The notes beneath the pieces were generated by a model that was given only the letters and a program-made list of their open reading frames with translations, was not told the origin of the DNA and did not search any database. Positions 50,401 to 62,400 of a stretch of DNA of 64,000 nt are shown here, in pieces. Numbering within the stretch: position 1 is the stretch's first letter; every line of letters starts with the position of its first letter. A program made the position numbers and the translations under genes. Origin of the DNA: Parietichytrium sp. I65-24A (taxonomy: Eukaryota > Sar > Bigyra > Thraustochytrida > Thraustochytriidae); assembly GCA_012862575.1 (NCBI GenBank), contig BLSF01000103.1, positions 24,107 to 88,106 of the forward strand, given 5' to 3'.

Positions 50401-53400
50401 CAGCCAAAGTTGATGCGCTGGCGACTTGCTCAAGTTGATTTTCAAGAGTAGACGACGCCCCGCTAAGAGTAATTTGAACAAGTCCTTCTACCTTGGGTCG
50501 AAACGCAAGTTCCCAGGACTCTGGTCCACGAATCATCCGATATGGCACAAACTTTTCTTGGACTAAAACTTTGGCAGACAATTTTGCGTCACTTGGGGCG
50601 ACCTGGGTGTGCGTGAGTGCATTCGAATACGAATCATACAGGTAGACAAAGCATCGGCCCTCGCTTCCTACCATTACCTGGTCAGGACACTTCACATCGG
50701 TGTAATAAGGATCCACGGGCCCACCCTCAAATTCAAAGGACCTCTCTATCCATTCGTTGGCTAAGGAAGTTGCGGTATCCCGTAACGCGAGCCGCACGAG
50801 AACAGAACCAATAGTTTTGACAAACAATCTTAGTGTCAACTTGCCCTCTGAGTGGTATGTGAGCTCGCTGTGGCTCGATTCTAGCGTGGTTGCTCCGCCT
50901 TCGATCGAGATGGTGACGTCACCTACTGATTCACTTGTGCCTGCAGGATTTCCGTACCTATCCCTGAGATGGATAAAGCAAGAGACATAGTTTCCTACGC
51001 GAAAGATGTCTTCCGCGCTTGCATTCGTACTTTGCTTGACGACTCCCCCATAGAATGAGTCCGCGTCTGCGCACGACAAGTATGAGGTAGTCAAATCCGG
51101 TGAGCTAGCACCGACCGAGAAAAGAGCGACCGAGGAGTCGTACCATTGTCCGGACTGCTGAATGCTCACGCTCAATTTTGCATTCCCGCGTCTTATGGGG
51201 TCAAGCTGAAGTAGAAAGACTCCTGTGTTTCCCGAGAAATGCACACTAGCGTCGGAAACAAACCCACCATTCCGCACCTTTGCCTTAACTAGAGAGAGAG
51301 CGCTTTCGCCCCCGGATAAAGCGTTCTCCGAGGTGCGAAGCTGCAATTGGCAGGTGATTACATCACCTGCAGACACGGCAGTTTTCACAGGGCATAAGAG
51401 CTCACAGTTCTCCGGGTCAAGCTCCACCTGAGAAACTTGAATGTTCCGAATCCCTGAGGGGCCGTACTTCAATACAAGCGTACCGGGCTGGTTCACTCGC
51501 ATTGCGAATCGAAATCTGCCTATTTCACCTGCAAACTCTCGGTTTACATTCACGATCTGAGCTCCTATTGTTGCAGTCGCACTGATTCGCAAAGCATCTT
51601 CGCTGGTTTGCCCCGTTGGATTTCCGAAAGAATCCACCGCAAGGCAAGCGCAAACAAAGGAGGTTCCGGCAAAAACTGATTCCGGGCATGCAAAGGTAGA
51701 CAGTTCATAATCTACCTCTCGAAGTGGTGTCACTTGAAGAGCAAACTTCACTCCCAAGGCAGAGCCCATGTATTTCACTTGAAGCGTGGTGTTTCCCGCT
51801 TTCTGTAAAATTAGGTCGCAGGAAAACACTCCAGCTGCTGAGGTAGCTTGGACCTGTGCATCGGAGATAGAAGTTGCCCCAATCGAAAAGCTTGGAGCGT
51901 CATCTTCCGAACCAGCAAGGTTTCCAAGGGAATCCTTAGCGTAGAGGAGGCAGTTAATCGACGAGCCAGCTTCTATGGAGTTTTTTTCGCACCACAGATT
52001 GGATCGCGCAGGGTCGATAATTCCCGGCAAAACAGTGACTTCTGTGAAACTGAGACCCTCTTGGGTACCCATAGCAGCCCCGAGGTATTCCACGGATATT
52101 GTTGCCTTGCCAGTGTAGAGCGGCTGCAACTTGAACTGAAACAGGCCAGAGTATGCGAAGGTTACCTTGGACGAATTCAGGGGCAATCCAGCGTTGCGAA
52201 GTTTTGGCACCAGCATGCTCGCCAGTCCCGGATCCTCAATGAACGACCCTTCGACGTCGTACAACAAAATGCTGCAAGAGATCCAGTCTCCGGCCGTGAC
52301 AGTATCTGCGGAGCATACATGAAAAGACCGCTCAAGATCCACCTGAACGGGGATTATTTTGACTGTCAATCCAGAAGGCGCTGTTACAGTCTTGCGTGAT
52401 GCCGCCTGAGAATTCGATCCGACATACAACGCCACAGTGAAATTGGTCTCCATACTCACTGCTGGAAGGTTTATGAGCCCAATATGAGTGTCGTCACCAG
52501 GAGTTGTGCTTGAGACTTGCTCGATCACACCGAAATAGTCGCCGTACGTTGGATGGGAGCCATGTAACGTAATGTACTCGCTAGAAAGAGGTACAGGGTT
52601 ACCAAATTTATCTGCAAGTGATATGTAGCATTTCAAAAGGTTGGACTCGGAGGGGCAGGTGACTATGGACGACTCAGGGTGCACTTCCGCGCTTACAACT
52701 GTTACATATCCCTCAGGCGGAGCGCGAACTTTCCCCACTGCAAACTGCAGCTGGACTGCCCATTGACCACTCCTTTCTGCCCCATCGATTGTTGCCTGAA
52801 AACGAAACGCTCCTCCACCATCTGCCAGAGTAAGATTGGTCACCAGGCCCTCAGTTTGACCTTGGGACGAATGATACGCCGACACGTACAAACTAGAAGA
52901 CGCGGTGAGCGAAGTGATTTGGTTCGAAAAAGCATCCCGCAGATTCACTTTGCAGGGAATTGCAGACCCCGCGTCTACCGTCCTAGGACACTTGATATCT
53001 GATGCCGAGAGAGCAATTGCCCCCGCAGAGACAGATATACTTGGGCTTGCAAGTGGCAACACCTCGCTGTTCAAGAGCACCTCGACGGTCGAAGACCCTG
53101 CTCTTCGTGGTCGAAAAACAGCTTGTAGAACCCCCTCTTGTAGAACTTGAGTTCTCTCAGGATGGACCATTTGCCCAGACAAATTCATCCGAACTAATAT
53201 GGAAGAGGCAAAAAACGCCGCAGCTCCAAACCTTTTCCCGTCACTTAGCCTTGACTCAAATGTACAAGTGACAGTTGCATTTGCAGAAACCGCACTCGCG
53301 TCACAGCTAATATGAGAACTGGCCGAAGACAACGCAACCTCTTTTGCTTCAATTGTTTGCGTCAGTATCCTGCTAAGATCCTCCTTGAGAACTGCTGTTA

Positions 53401-56400
53401 CCTCGACACTTTGAGCCGTTGAAGGGAGCCAGACCCGAACCATAAGCTTCGAATCCCGAACTTCCAAGCTCCCAAACGCGAATGAACCCGTCTCCAGCCC
53501 TCTGCCCTGTACAAGCGCGCTCCTCAGCATGTCTTCGGATGCAGTGATGTTACTAATCAAGTTTTGAAACTCGTCTCGAAGAGTGAAGGTGCAGAGCACC
53601 GAGCTTGAGACATATCCTTCCTGTGGACAAAGAAAGTCTACATTTGGGCCATGCAATTGCCCTGGGTAAACTTTGAACTCGGCGGACCCTTGTACTTGCT
53701 GAGCGGTTAGACGGGCCGTTATGCGCCAGACTCCACTATTTGTTGCATTTCCAACCACAAAATAGTCTCCATCACTTGACTGAGCAATTTCCATCGCTTT
53801 ACTGGTTCCCGAAGAATGCGCTGCCACAACACTGAGTGCTTCTTTGTTGAGCCATGCTGAAGGAAGCTCGTTTGCATAACGATCCAGCAAAGTCACCTTG
53901 CATCGCACAGAGCTAGTCGCAGAAATTGAATCTTCACATGCTAGCTCCAAGTGACTGGCTACACGAAGTGGTGCAAATGTCGCCGTGAATGCGGAACCGA
54001 TTGCTTTTTTCTCGGTCTGCGTAGCTGCATAGAGAACGCGATAAAAGTATGTGGACGCTTTGGTGGGGGACATCGTCAAGCCGAAAGTCCCCTTTCTAAC
54101 GAAAGAGATCGCCATTTCGTTTGCGGTCACACTGCGCCCATCAGAGGCACGTCCAATGACTTCGAATTGTGCCAACGAGTCTTGGCCACCAACGAGTTGC
54201 CCCGTTGTAGATCTCAACTGAATAACGCAATTCACAGATTCACCTACAGTAAGGGAACCTGAATCGCATTCGAAGGTGGACAGTCCCTCATTAATTTGAA
54301 TGGGCGAAATTTGGACGGTCTGTACCCCATCACCAATAAGGACTCCAGCATCAAAGGCAGAGACTTGAAGAACCTCAGCAGTGACCGGAGAAACAAACGT
54401 CGCCTGAAAAATCCCTTGAGACCAATCGTAAGAGACCAAGGGAATAATTAGCCTGCCGGAGTTTTCAGCTCGCACTGACACCTGGAGCGCCTCAGTGTCA
54501 TTGCTAGGGTTTTTGTACTTGTCCACCGCTCTGATAGTACAGGTGACCCGCGCAGAGCCTTCTCCTTTCTCTGGGCAAACAACACTGCCCAGGGAGGGGA
54601 CCGAAATTCCTGGCAACAGATTGTATGTTGCGGAGGAGAATATTTCAGAGGAGCTGCTTAACGAGAAATTCCAGCTACCAGCGGCGCGTAGGACACCAGC
54701 ACCAAACTCAGCAAAGAGAGATGTCCCCGAGTTGCTAACCTGGACGAAGTGACTCTGTAAAGAAGTAGACGCACGAACCCGAAGTGCCGTGCTAAGCACC
54801 ACTTGGCTTGCACTGATCTTGTTTCCAAGCGCATCGCGAGCTTGCACCTCACAATGGACAGGTTCGCCACTCTTCATGTTACCACCGCCTGGCTCATAGC
54901 AATTAAGATTGGATTCTTCCCACGATGGAAGTCCCGCCTGCACAAGAAGCGGAATGGCCGGAAATGCACTATTTTCCATCGATACAAGAAGCTCGACCTG
55001 GCTGGCAACCTGCGGGGTGAATCTAATAGAATAAAATCCACTTCCAAGCTCCCCAACGTACTCAAGCGAAGCGAAGTCGTGCGGCTGAAAAACGACAGTC
55101 AGTAACTTTAAAATGGCAGAGCTGCTTATGGCCTGCCCATCGTGATCTAGCAGCCAGACCACGCACTGTGACGATATACCAGCCATCACAGTGGAGCTGG
55201 AGCATAAGACCTGCGACTTTGACAAATCGACACTAGGATTCTCGACCGTGACCTTAACAGAGCTCTCGCTACCCAGAATTGCGATTTCGAGAGTTGTGAA
55301 TGACCCAGAGTCACTTGAAGGAAAGGGTGCTGAAACATAGAATCGATCATCCAACTCGGAGTCTGCACTTGAGATCACAGGGAAGAATTCCCGCTCGTCG
55401 GCAACGCCGACAATAGAGAGTTGTCCCACATCTGTAGCCAGATTTCCGAAAGCGTCCACAGCAGTTAGCTCGCAGCGCAGTTCCGCCCCTGCATAAATAA
55501 CAGAGGGGCACAAGAGGGAAGAGTACAGCGGGCTTGCTGGCAATGCGAACACCGAAAACCTTGGCATATCACTGAACTTCGCATCCTTATACAGGGCAGA
55601 TACCTGAAACGATCCAGATTCCAGAACAACGTCCTTGCCCCAAGTAACTCGGACTGATCCGTCATCTTCGATCTGTATCTCGCTTGCCCGATAAATGCTA
55701 TTATCCGATTCTAAACTTGACATCGACACTTGAAGGTCCGCAATATACTCTTCCGTGGCGGATATAAAGTTCTCGAATCCGTCCTGGAGCATCACAAAGC
55801 AAGTGACCTGTTCTCCAACGCTTTGGCCGTCCATTCCAGCGCAATCTAGAGAACTTCTGTCCGCAGAAAACTCGCTGGGCGAAATTGATAGCTGCGTTTC
55901 CAATACCAGACTGTGCGAGATGGTAACTCGAAGTTCAAATTCGCCGGACAACGTAGAATTTAGGCCAACCAAAAACATACCAGTGCTCACGAATGACACG
56001 CTCGATGAAATGACAGCTGAGCTGACAGCATACCCCAACTGATACATTTCGACAACCATTAGCGACACCATACCTTCATCACCAGATAGAAGTCCTGCAC
56101 TGTCATAAATTCGGACGAGTGTATTGACCACGGTACCTGCCGCGGCATGGGAGCCCTCAAGCCGCCGTGCCGTGGAAAGTTGCGGCACAATTTCGATGGA
56201 ACAAAGCTCCGCGTTGGGCTCGAACTCCTCCACACCAACCGTCACAACGTCACCAACTGCCTCAGCACCGTACTGCACCACAATCTCAATACTTGTAGAA
56301 CCAGAAGGCACCTGGAGAGTGGCAATGTACTCTCCAAGCTTGTGCAATTTTGGAGTTGCGTACTTCTCCGTTGTACTGTTCGCCTTTACAATATTTCCAA

Positions 56401-59400
56401 TGAGGAATAGGGAGTCGACCAAATTGTTTGTCGGGTTTCCGAACAAGTCAAAGCAGTACAGCTTGCACGAAAGTGTGCTCTGGCTTTTCACCGTCTTAGG
56501 GCAATCTACGACGCTTTGCGACGCATTAAAATTTGTGGGGGATACACTAAACGGTACGCTGATTGCGTTGCCCCCAATCTCAACATTGGCTAAATACTCC
56601 CCTGCTTTTTGGAATTGAGACAAAGTAAGAGTCAAGGTGGACTGAGAGATATCAGAATATAGCCATTCTGATGTCACTCTGGCCCCAGAGAGAGCGTCAC
56701 TGACTGCTGTCTCAATATCAAGCGATTGAGTTGAGCTTCCATCATCGTAGCGATTCCCAAACGCATCTTGCAGAACGACCATGATGTCCAGATTCTCCCC
56801 GGCGACAACGCTAGAAGCAAGGAAGGCACTAGAACCATCTATCTTAGGCGCACCTGGGATGACGGTGAATGTCTCCGAGAAAGCCGCTTCAGTCCCATCG
56901 AGAAGAAGTGCGACTGTCACATCCCCAGCGTTGGTTAGATTGAAATTGGTACCAAACGATAAACTCTCCACATGGTAGGCACCGCTTCCTTTGGTTATAC
57001 CAGATCCTAAAGTCGCCCTTGCCGAGAATCGTGAAGAGATTCCCTCCAGAAAAGACCTCTGGGCCGAAGATCCGAGGTCTTCGAGATCAAAACTCAGAGT
57101 CTCGAGCTGAACACTAAAGAAGCATTGTAGGAGAACGGGAGCCGTAAGATCCGCACAAGTACACTGAAAGGTGCCTGCATTCACACGAACAGGGACGGGT
57201 GCGACCGCGATAACAAGTGAGGTTGTATCAGAATCCTCGTTGCGAATGAGACTTGAATTGATAGCGGCTTCGAGTCGAAAGCTAGTAGAGGTTTGGACAA
57301 CCGGGAGGTCCAAAATTCCAGCAATGCCGCCGTCAGATGTTCCGTGGGCAGTGCCCCAGACGAGTGGAGAGCTCCCATCTAATGCAAACAAGCGCAAAGA
57401 TATTTCCTTGGTCTTCACATCCTGTAACGACAGTGCATTGGAAAACCTGTCCACAAGATTCAGATGACAGTTCAGGGTACTTCCGCTTGCTGCATTCCCC
57501 GGACACGAGAACGAGCTTGTAGCAATACTCACTGGCCCGGGGGCCACTATTGTCGTGAGTGTGGCAATCTCAAGCGAATCGGCCCCATCACTAAGAAACC
57601 AAGGAAATGTGTATTCTCCTGCGGTCTCAGTCATACCTGATACCACAACTTTAGCGTCATAGCTCCAGATGGAGCCAAACCATGTTTTACTGACCTCTGT
57701 AGCAATCTCCGGACGAAATTGTGCGAACCCAAGACGTTGAAGAGTCTCCTCTGAGCCCGCTCGGTTACCCCACTCATCTTTAAAGAGCAAAGTGCAAGAA
57801 ATATCCTCTCCACTAATCACTTTGGGGGAACATGCCAGCGCAGATTTAGCCGCAGACACCTGAGCTGCCACAACGTTTGGACTGATACTCGTAGAAGTGA
57901 GATTCTGATAACGGATGTTGAGTGGCCATGTCGCAGAGTCGCCCGAGTAAGTCACTCGCAGGGATGCAGGCGAACTTACTCGTACGGCGCGAAACGAGAA
58001 TTGAAACACTCCTCGCTCAATGAATGTCACGTCCGCTACTGGAGATCCGTCCCATAAAATTAATACATTGTCAAGAATAGAGGGTTCTCCGACAGCCTCA
58101 AAATCTTCATCAACAAGTTGAACGTCACAAGAAAACACCGTTCCTGCAGTTGCAGCAGCTGTGAGCGCAGTGGAGGAGCACACTACAGCCGATGCTGCGC
58201 TGTTGACGTTCGGCTGAATCACGTCAACGCGCACCACAGGCACGGAAGCAAGAATTTGACCGTTATACAAGACATCAATGTCCGCTGTTCCCGGACGTGA
58301 AGGTGCACTTAGAGTACTTCGAAACAGTCCAGTGGTCGTTTCGCTCTTTTCGAGCGGAAACCAGCTTTCACGCTGTTCTGAGGAAGTCTCATTTGACCAG
58401 GAGCTTACATGCACAAAGAATGCCGAGCCGGTGGCCAAGCTTGAAGTCGGGTTTTGATGTGCGTCAAAAACCCGAAGCTCGCATACAAATGTTGAGGCAA
58501 CTACCACGTTAGAGTTCCCGCTTTGGCAGGAGAAAGCGGAGTAATTCAACTCCGCGACCCCAGGAAGCACTTTGAGAGCCACATCTCCAAATAAGATTCC
58601 AGCAAAGTAAGCCCTCAAGGACAGCTCGCCAGACCTGAAGACACCACCGACTTCCACTACTCCGCCCAAGTTTGTGCTCTGGTCCCAAGTAACTGCAGTA
58701 GTAGCCATGTCATCAGAGTTTTCAAAGGTAACAAAGTCCAATGTATCGCGGGACCCCGCTCGATTTCCGAAAGAATCAAAAAGCGATATGGAGCAACCGC
58801 GAAAGACATCCCCAACGCTGAACACAGAAGCCTCGCAACTCAGGTTACAGCTGAGAGGATCAATAGCCCCTGGCTGAACTGCAAGCTGAAATTGTGTTGA
58901 AAAAGGGGCTCCTTCAAAAGCAAACCCCAAAGTCTCCAACCCAGATTTCTTAGGGACAAGAGTGGCTCTGTATACCCCGCTTTGAACGTACTTCAAAGTG
59001 TAGGGGATTTCGATTGGAGTAGAGCTGAGCAGCGCGTAAGGTGCAATAGCAGACAGGAGGTTTTCATTCCCAACGTACTCACCGCTCAAGTTTCTGAGAT
59101 ATATGAGACAGTTGACGGTGTTGCCGGCCACGAGACTTCCTGAGAGAGGAAGGGTACAATCAACCGTTGATGCATTCGTAGAGATTTCCAAAGCGTTTAC
59201 CGGCACAAAAGCGGCTTCTCCGATGGATTTAGAATCGACGTATGCAAACACTTCGAGGACGCCAGCTTCTTTAGGCAGACGGTAGGTCGAATACCATGCA
59301 CCGTCGGAGCTCTGCTGCGTAAAGGCGAAGAGGGTCTGCGACCCCGCACCCGATGCAAAGGTATAATTGCCTTTTGCCACGACGCTCTCCGACTGGATAC

Positions 59401-62400
59401 TACTCAGAGAGTTTCCGTAGGAATCCCGAAACTGGAAGGCGCACCTCACCTCGGTTCCACTGATCATACTGGTGGGGCAAACCAGCGCGCTTCTGGAAGA
59501 CGACATTGTGCCAGGGAGAATATTCAGGTATCCGACCCGAGGAAGTTTTGAGCCGAGATACGAGACAGATATGGACCAATTTCCGGCGGCTCGAATGCCG
59601 GTGAAAAGAACATTGACGGTGCGAAGATTATCACTCCACACTAATGAGGACACTTTACCATTAGTAGCCCCGCTCACAGCATAAGGAAGACTAGCGCTGA
59701 ACGCGTTTGAAATGTTGGTCGCACTGACTTTGTTGCCAAAGACATCACGTGGCGTAATATAGCACAGGGGAATGGTATTTGAGCTGCTGAGATCTGCAGA
59801 AACCGAAGAGCACGAAACGTCTGTTCTCTGGATACTTATTGGCCCAGCACGGACTTGAAAGCTCGAAGAGGAAATCTCCAGAGCCTCTCCGCTAGCTTCG
59901 GCAAATTTCAATGACGAAACCAGCGTCCCGCTAAACTTTGGAACGAAAGAAGTGTTGTAGGTCCCAACACGAGCGTAAGTAATGTTGAGCGCTTCGGTTA
60001 GACCGCCACTCCGGATCTGCCAAATGAGTTGCCTGCCCAGTGAAGAATCTCCAACTAAACTCCCGGTCTCATCGCGGGCGTAGAATAAACACGAAACCGA
60101 TTCCCCTGCAATGATCCAGTCTTGGTGAGAGCACGCCCACTTGGACATCCCTATCGATATCTTCACGGGAATCACAATCACTTCCTTACTTGAAGAACTG
60201 GAACCAATCGGAAGTCCATTTAGACTAACACTGACACTCATGTTACCCCCCGATGCCGGCGCAATGATTTGCGCCACCAACTGAGAGTCCAGATACTTTA
60301 CCGTGCCGATAATTTTCTCTCCGCTGGTGAACACTGAGGTCGCCGCAAGCCCAGTTGAGTTCTGTAACACCTGGTTGGAGAACGCGTCCTTTAGGGTGAT
60401 GACACATTGTAAGACCGCTCCTCCAGAGACAACAGATGGACACTGAAACAAGCTATGTGTCGAGGATGGCTGTGCAGCAGAAATGGTGATTTGAAGTTGG
60501 CTACGGGTGAGGTTGAATGCCTGCCCCCCCAAGGTCGGCACACTATTGTAAGTCCCAGCCTGAGTGATGTTACGAAAGGTTACATAGGCATCAGCGGTCG
60601 CCGATTCCTCGGATGCCCAGCTAAACGCCATCCCCGACTTGCTCAAAGTGGGTTGATTCCAAGAGATTGTCTGGAGAATGCTCTCATCAGCTTTGGCTTT
60701 ATTGCCGTACTTGTCTTTGAAGGTGATTCCACATTTGACTTGGTTCGACTCAGAAGCAACAAATGCAGAAGTGGGGCATTTTATTATAGACATCGATGCA
60801 TTCGCTTCACCGGAGATGAAATCAACGTGAACAGCAGGGGCGAGGAACTCTGGCGAAAACAGAGAACGGAGAGCTATCTCGGCAGTTTGCGCGAAGTGCG
60901 ATGTTAAGGTGAGACCGAACAAGCCCAAAGACATAAAGGCGATTTGGCTTTCTGGCTGCGGGCCAGCGGTGACTACGACAGTTTCAAGGGCTTCAACGAG
61001 AGCCTCGGTACCCACCAAGTCGCCCTGGTCATTTCTAAGCGTTAGCGTACAGTACAAATGTTCATCTACTGAGTGCTGAGATTCCCCTGAGGAAGCCGCG
61101 CAGAGAAAGGTTGAAGCATTTTCAGACAACTGTAGCGGAAGAGCTGTAATGACGTCCATGTTTTGCGCAATGCTGAGATATGTAGTGCTTAGTAGAACAG
61201 TTGCGGTGTAATTTGACACCATGTAAGGAACTTTCCAACGAGCCACGAAAGTAGCGCAAAACGAAGACCCGGTGCTTAAAGCAGCGGGTATTGGGCCATA
61301 AGAGCACGAGCTCTCAAGACCATACTCGATCGTGTTTGTCAATGGGTCGATCAAGGCTATTCTCGCGCTGTGATCCTCGTCTCCTGCCTCAACCAAATAG
61401 CCATTCAATTGCCCAGTGCCAAGCAGCTGGGAAGGATTGCCGAACGCGTCTTTCGCAGCAATATAACACCTGGCTTCGGCCCCAACATAAATTTCTTCAA
61501 CGCAGGCAAATTCAGATGCCAATGCGGACACTTCGCCGGCGTCTACTCGAGCGTATATCTCTGCCCTGTTGCCGCCTTTCACGACTTGTCCATCGAGATA
61601 CGCCTTCACCGTCCAATTGCCGTGAATTTCGAGAGGGCCAAGTCTTGCACTGGTGTCTGTTGCCTGGGCTGGCTTGACAACGACAGCATACCCCGTGAGA
61701 GTGTGGCTCGCAACAAAGCGGAGCTGAAAGTCGCTAGAGCCATCGACGATATTTCCGTATGGATCTGTCGTCTCCACAATACAGTCCAGATGCTCACCCG
61801 CAAAGATTGACAACTCGGGGCCTCCAGCACATTCGAGGATGGAGTTCTCCGCAGAGGGTGCAGAAGCCTCGACGTGGAGGTCTATTTGGTTTGAGTCCAA
61901 TGTCGAAGGACCGAGTGTAATCGTTGCAGCAAGTTGTGCCTCGCCAGCCCGGGTCAGCTGTGTGTACACTGAGTAGAACCCGGCCTCATGATAGAGCATG
62001 TTTTGATCGCTCTCAAAAACATCGCCTTCGTTTGTGATCAGGATTGCAAGCGCGCTCAAAAGTGTCTCATCTCCAGCGAGTTGTAACTCGGAGTTGTAGA
62101 CAGATATGGTGCAATTGACGCCACCGCCAGCTACAACAACTACCTCGTTGTGACATGTTAATTCTATGTGATGCACGACAAATGGGATCACTTCGACTCG
62201 GAAGAATGCCGAATTCAGTGCTTGGTTGTCGAGGAGAACTTCCACTGTTACATTACACGCCAAGTAAGGAGCATCAAATGTGATTGCCAAGCTTTCCACT
62301 CCAGGCACCACTCTCCCAACGCTAAAGTCTTCGCCCCAGGCTGCAGAGCCCTGAAGTGCGCCAAAATTGAGGGTAGAAAAGCCAAACTTGTCAGCAAGCT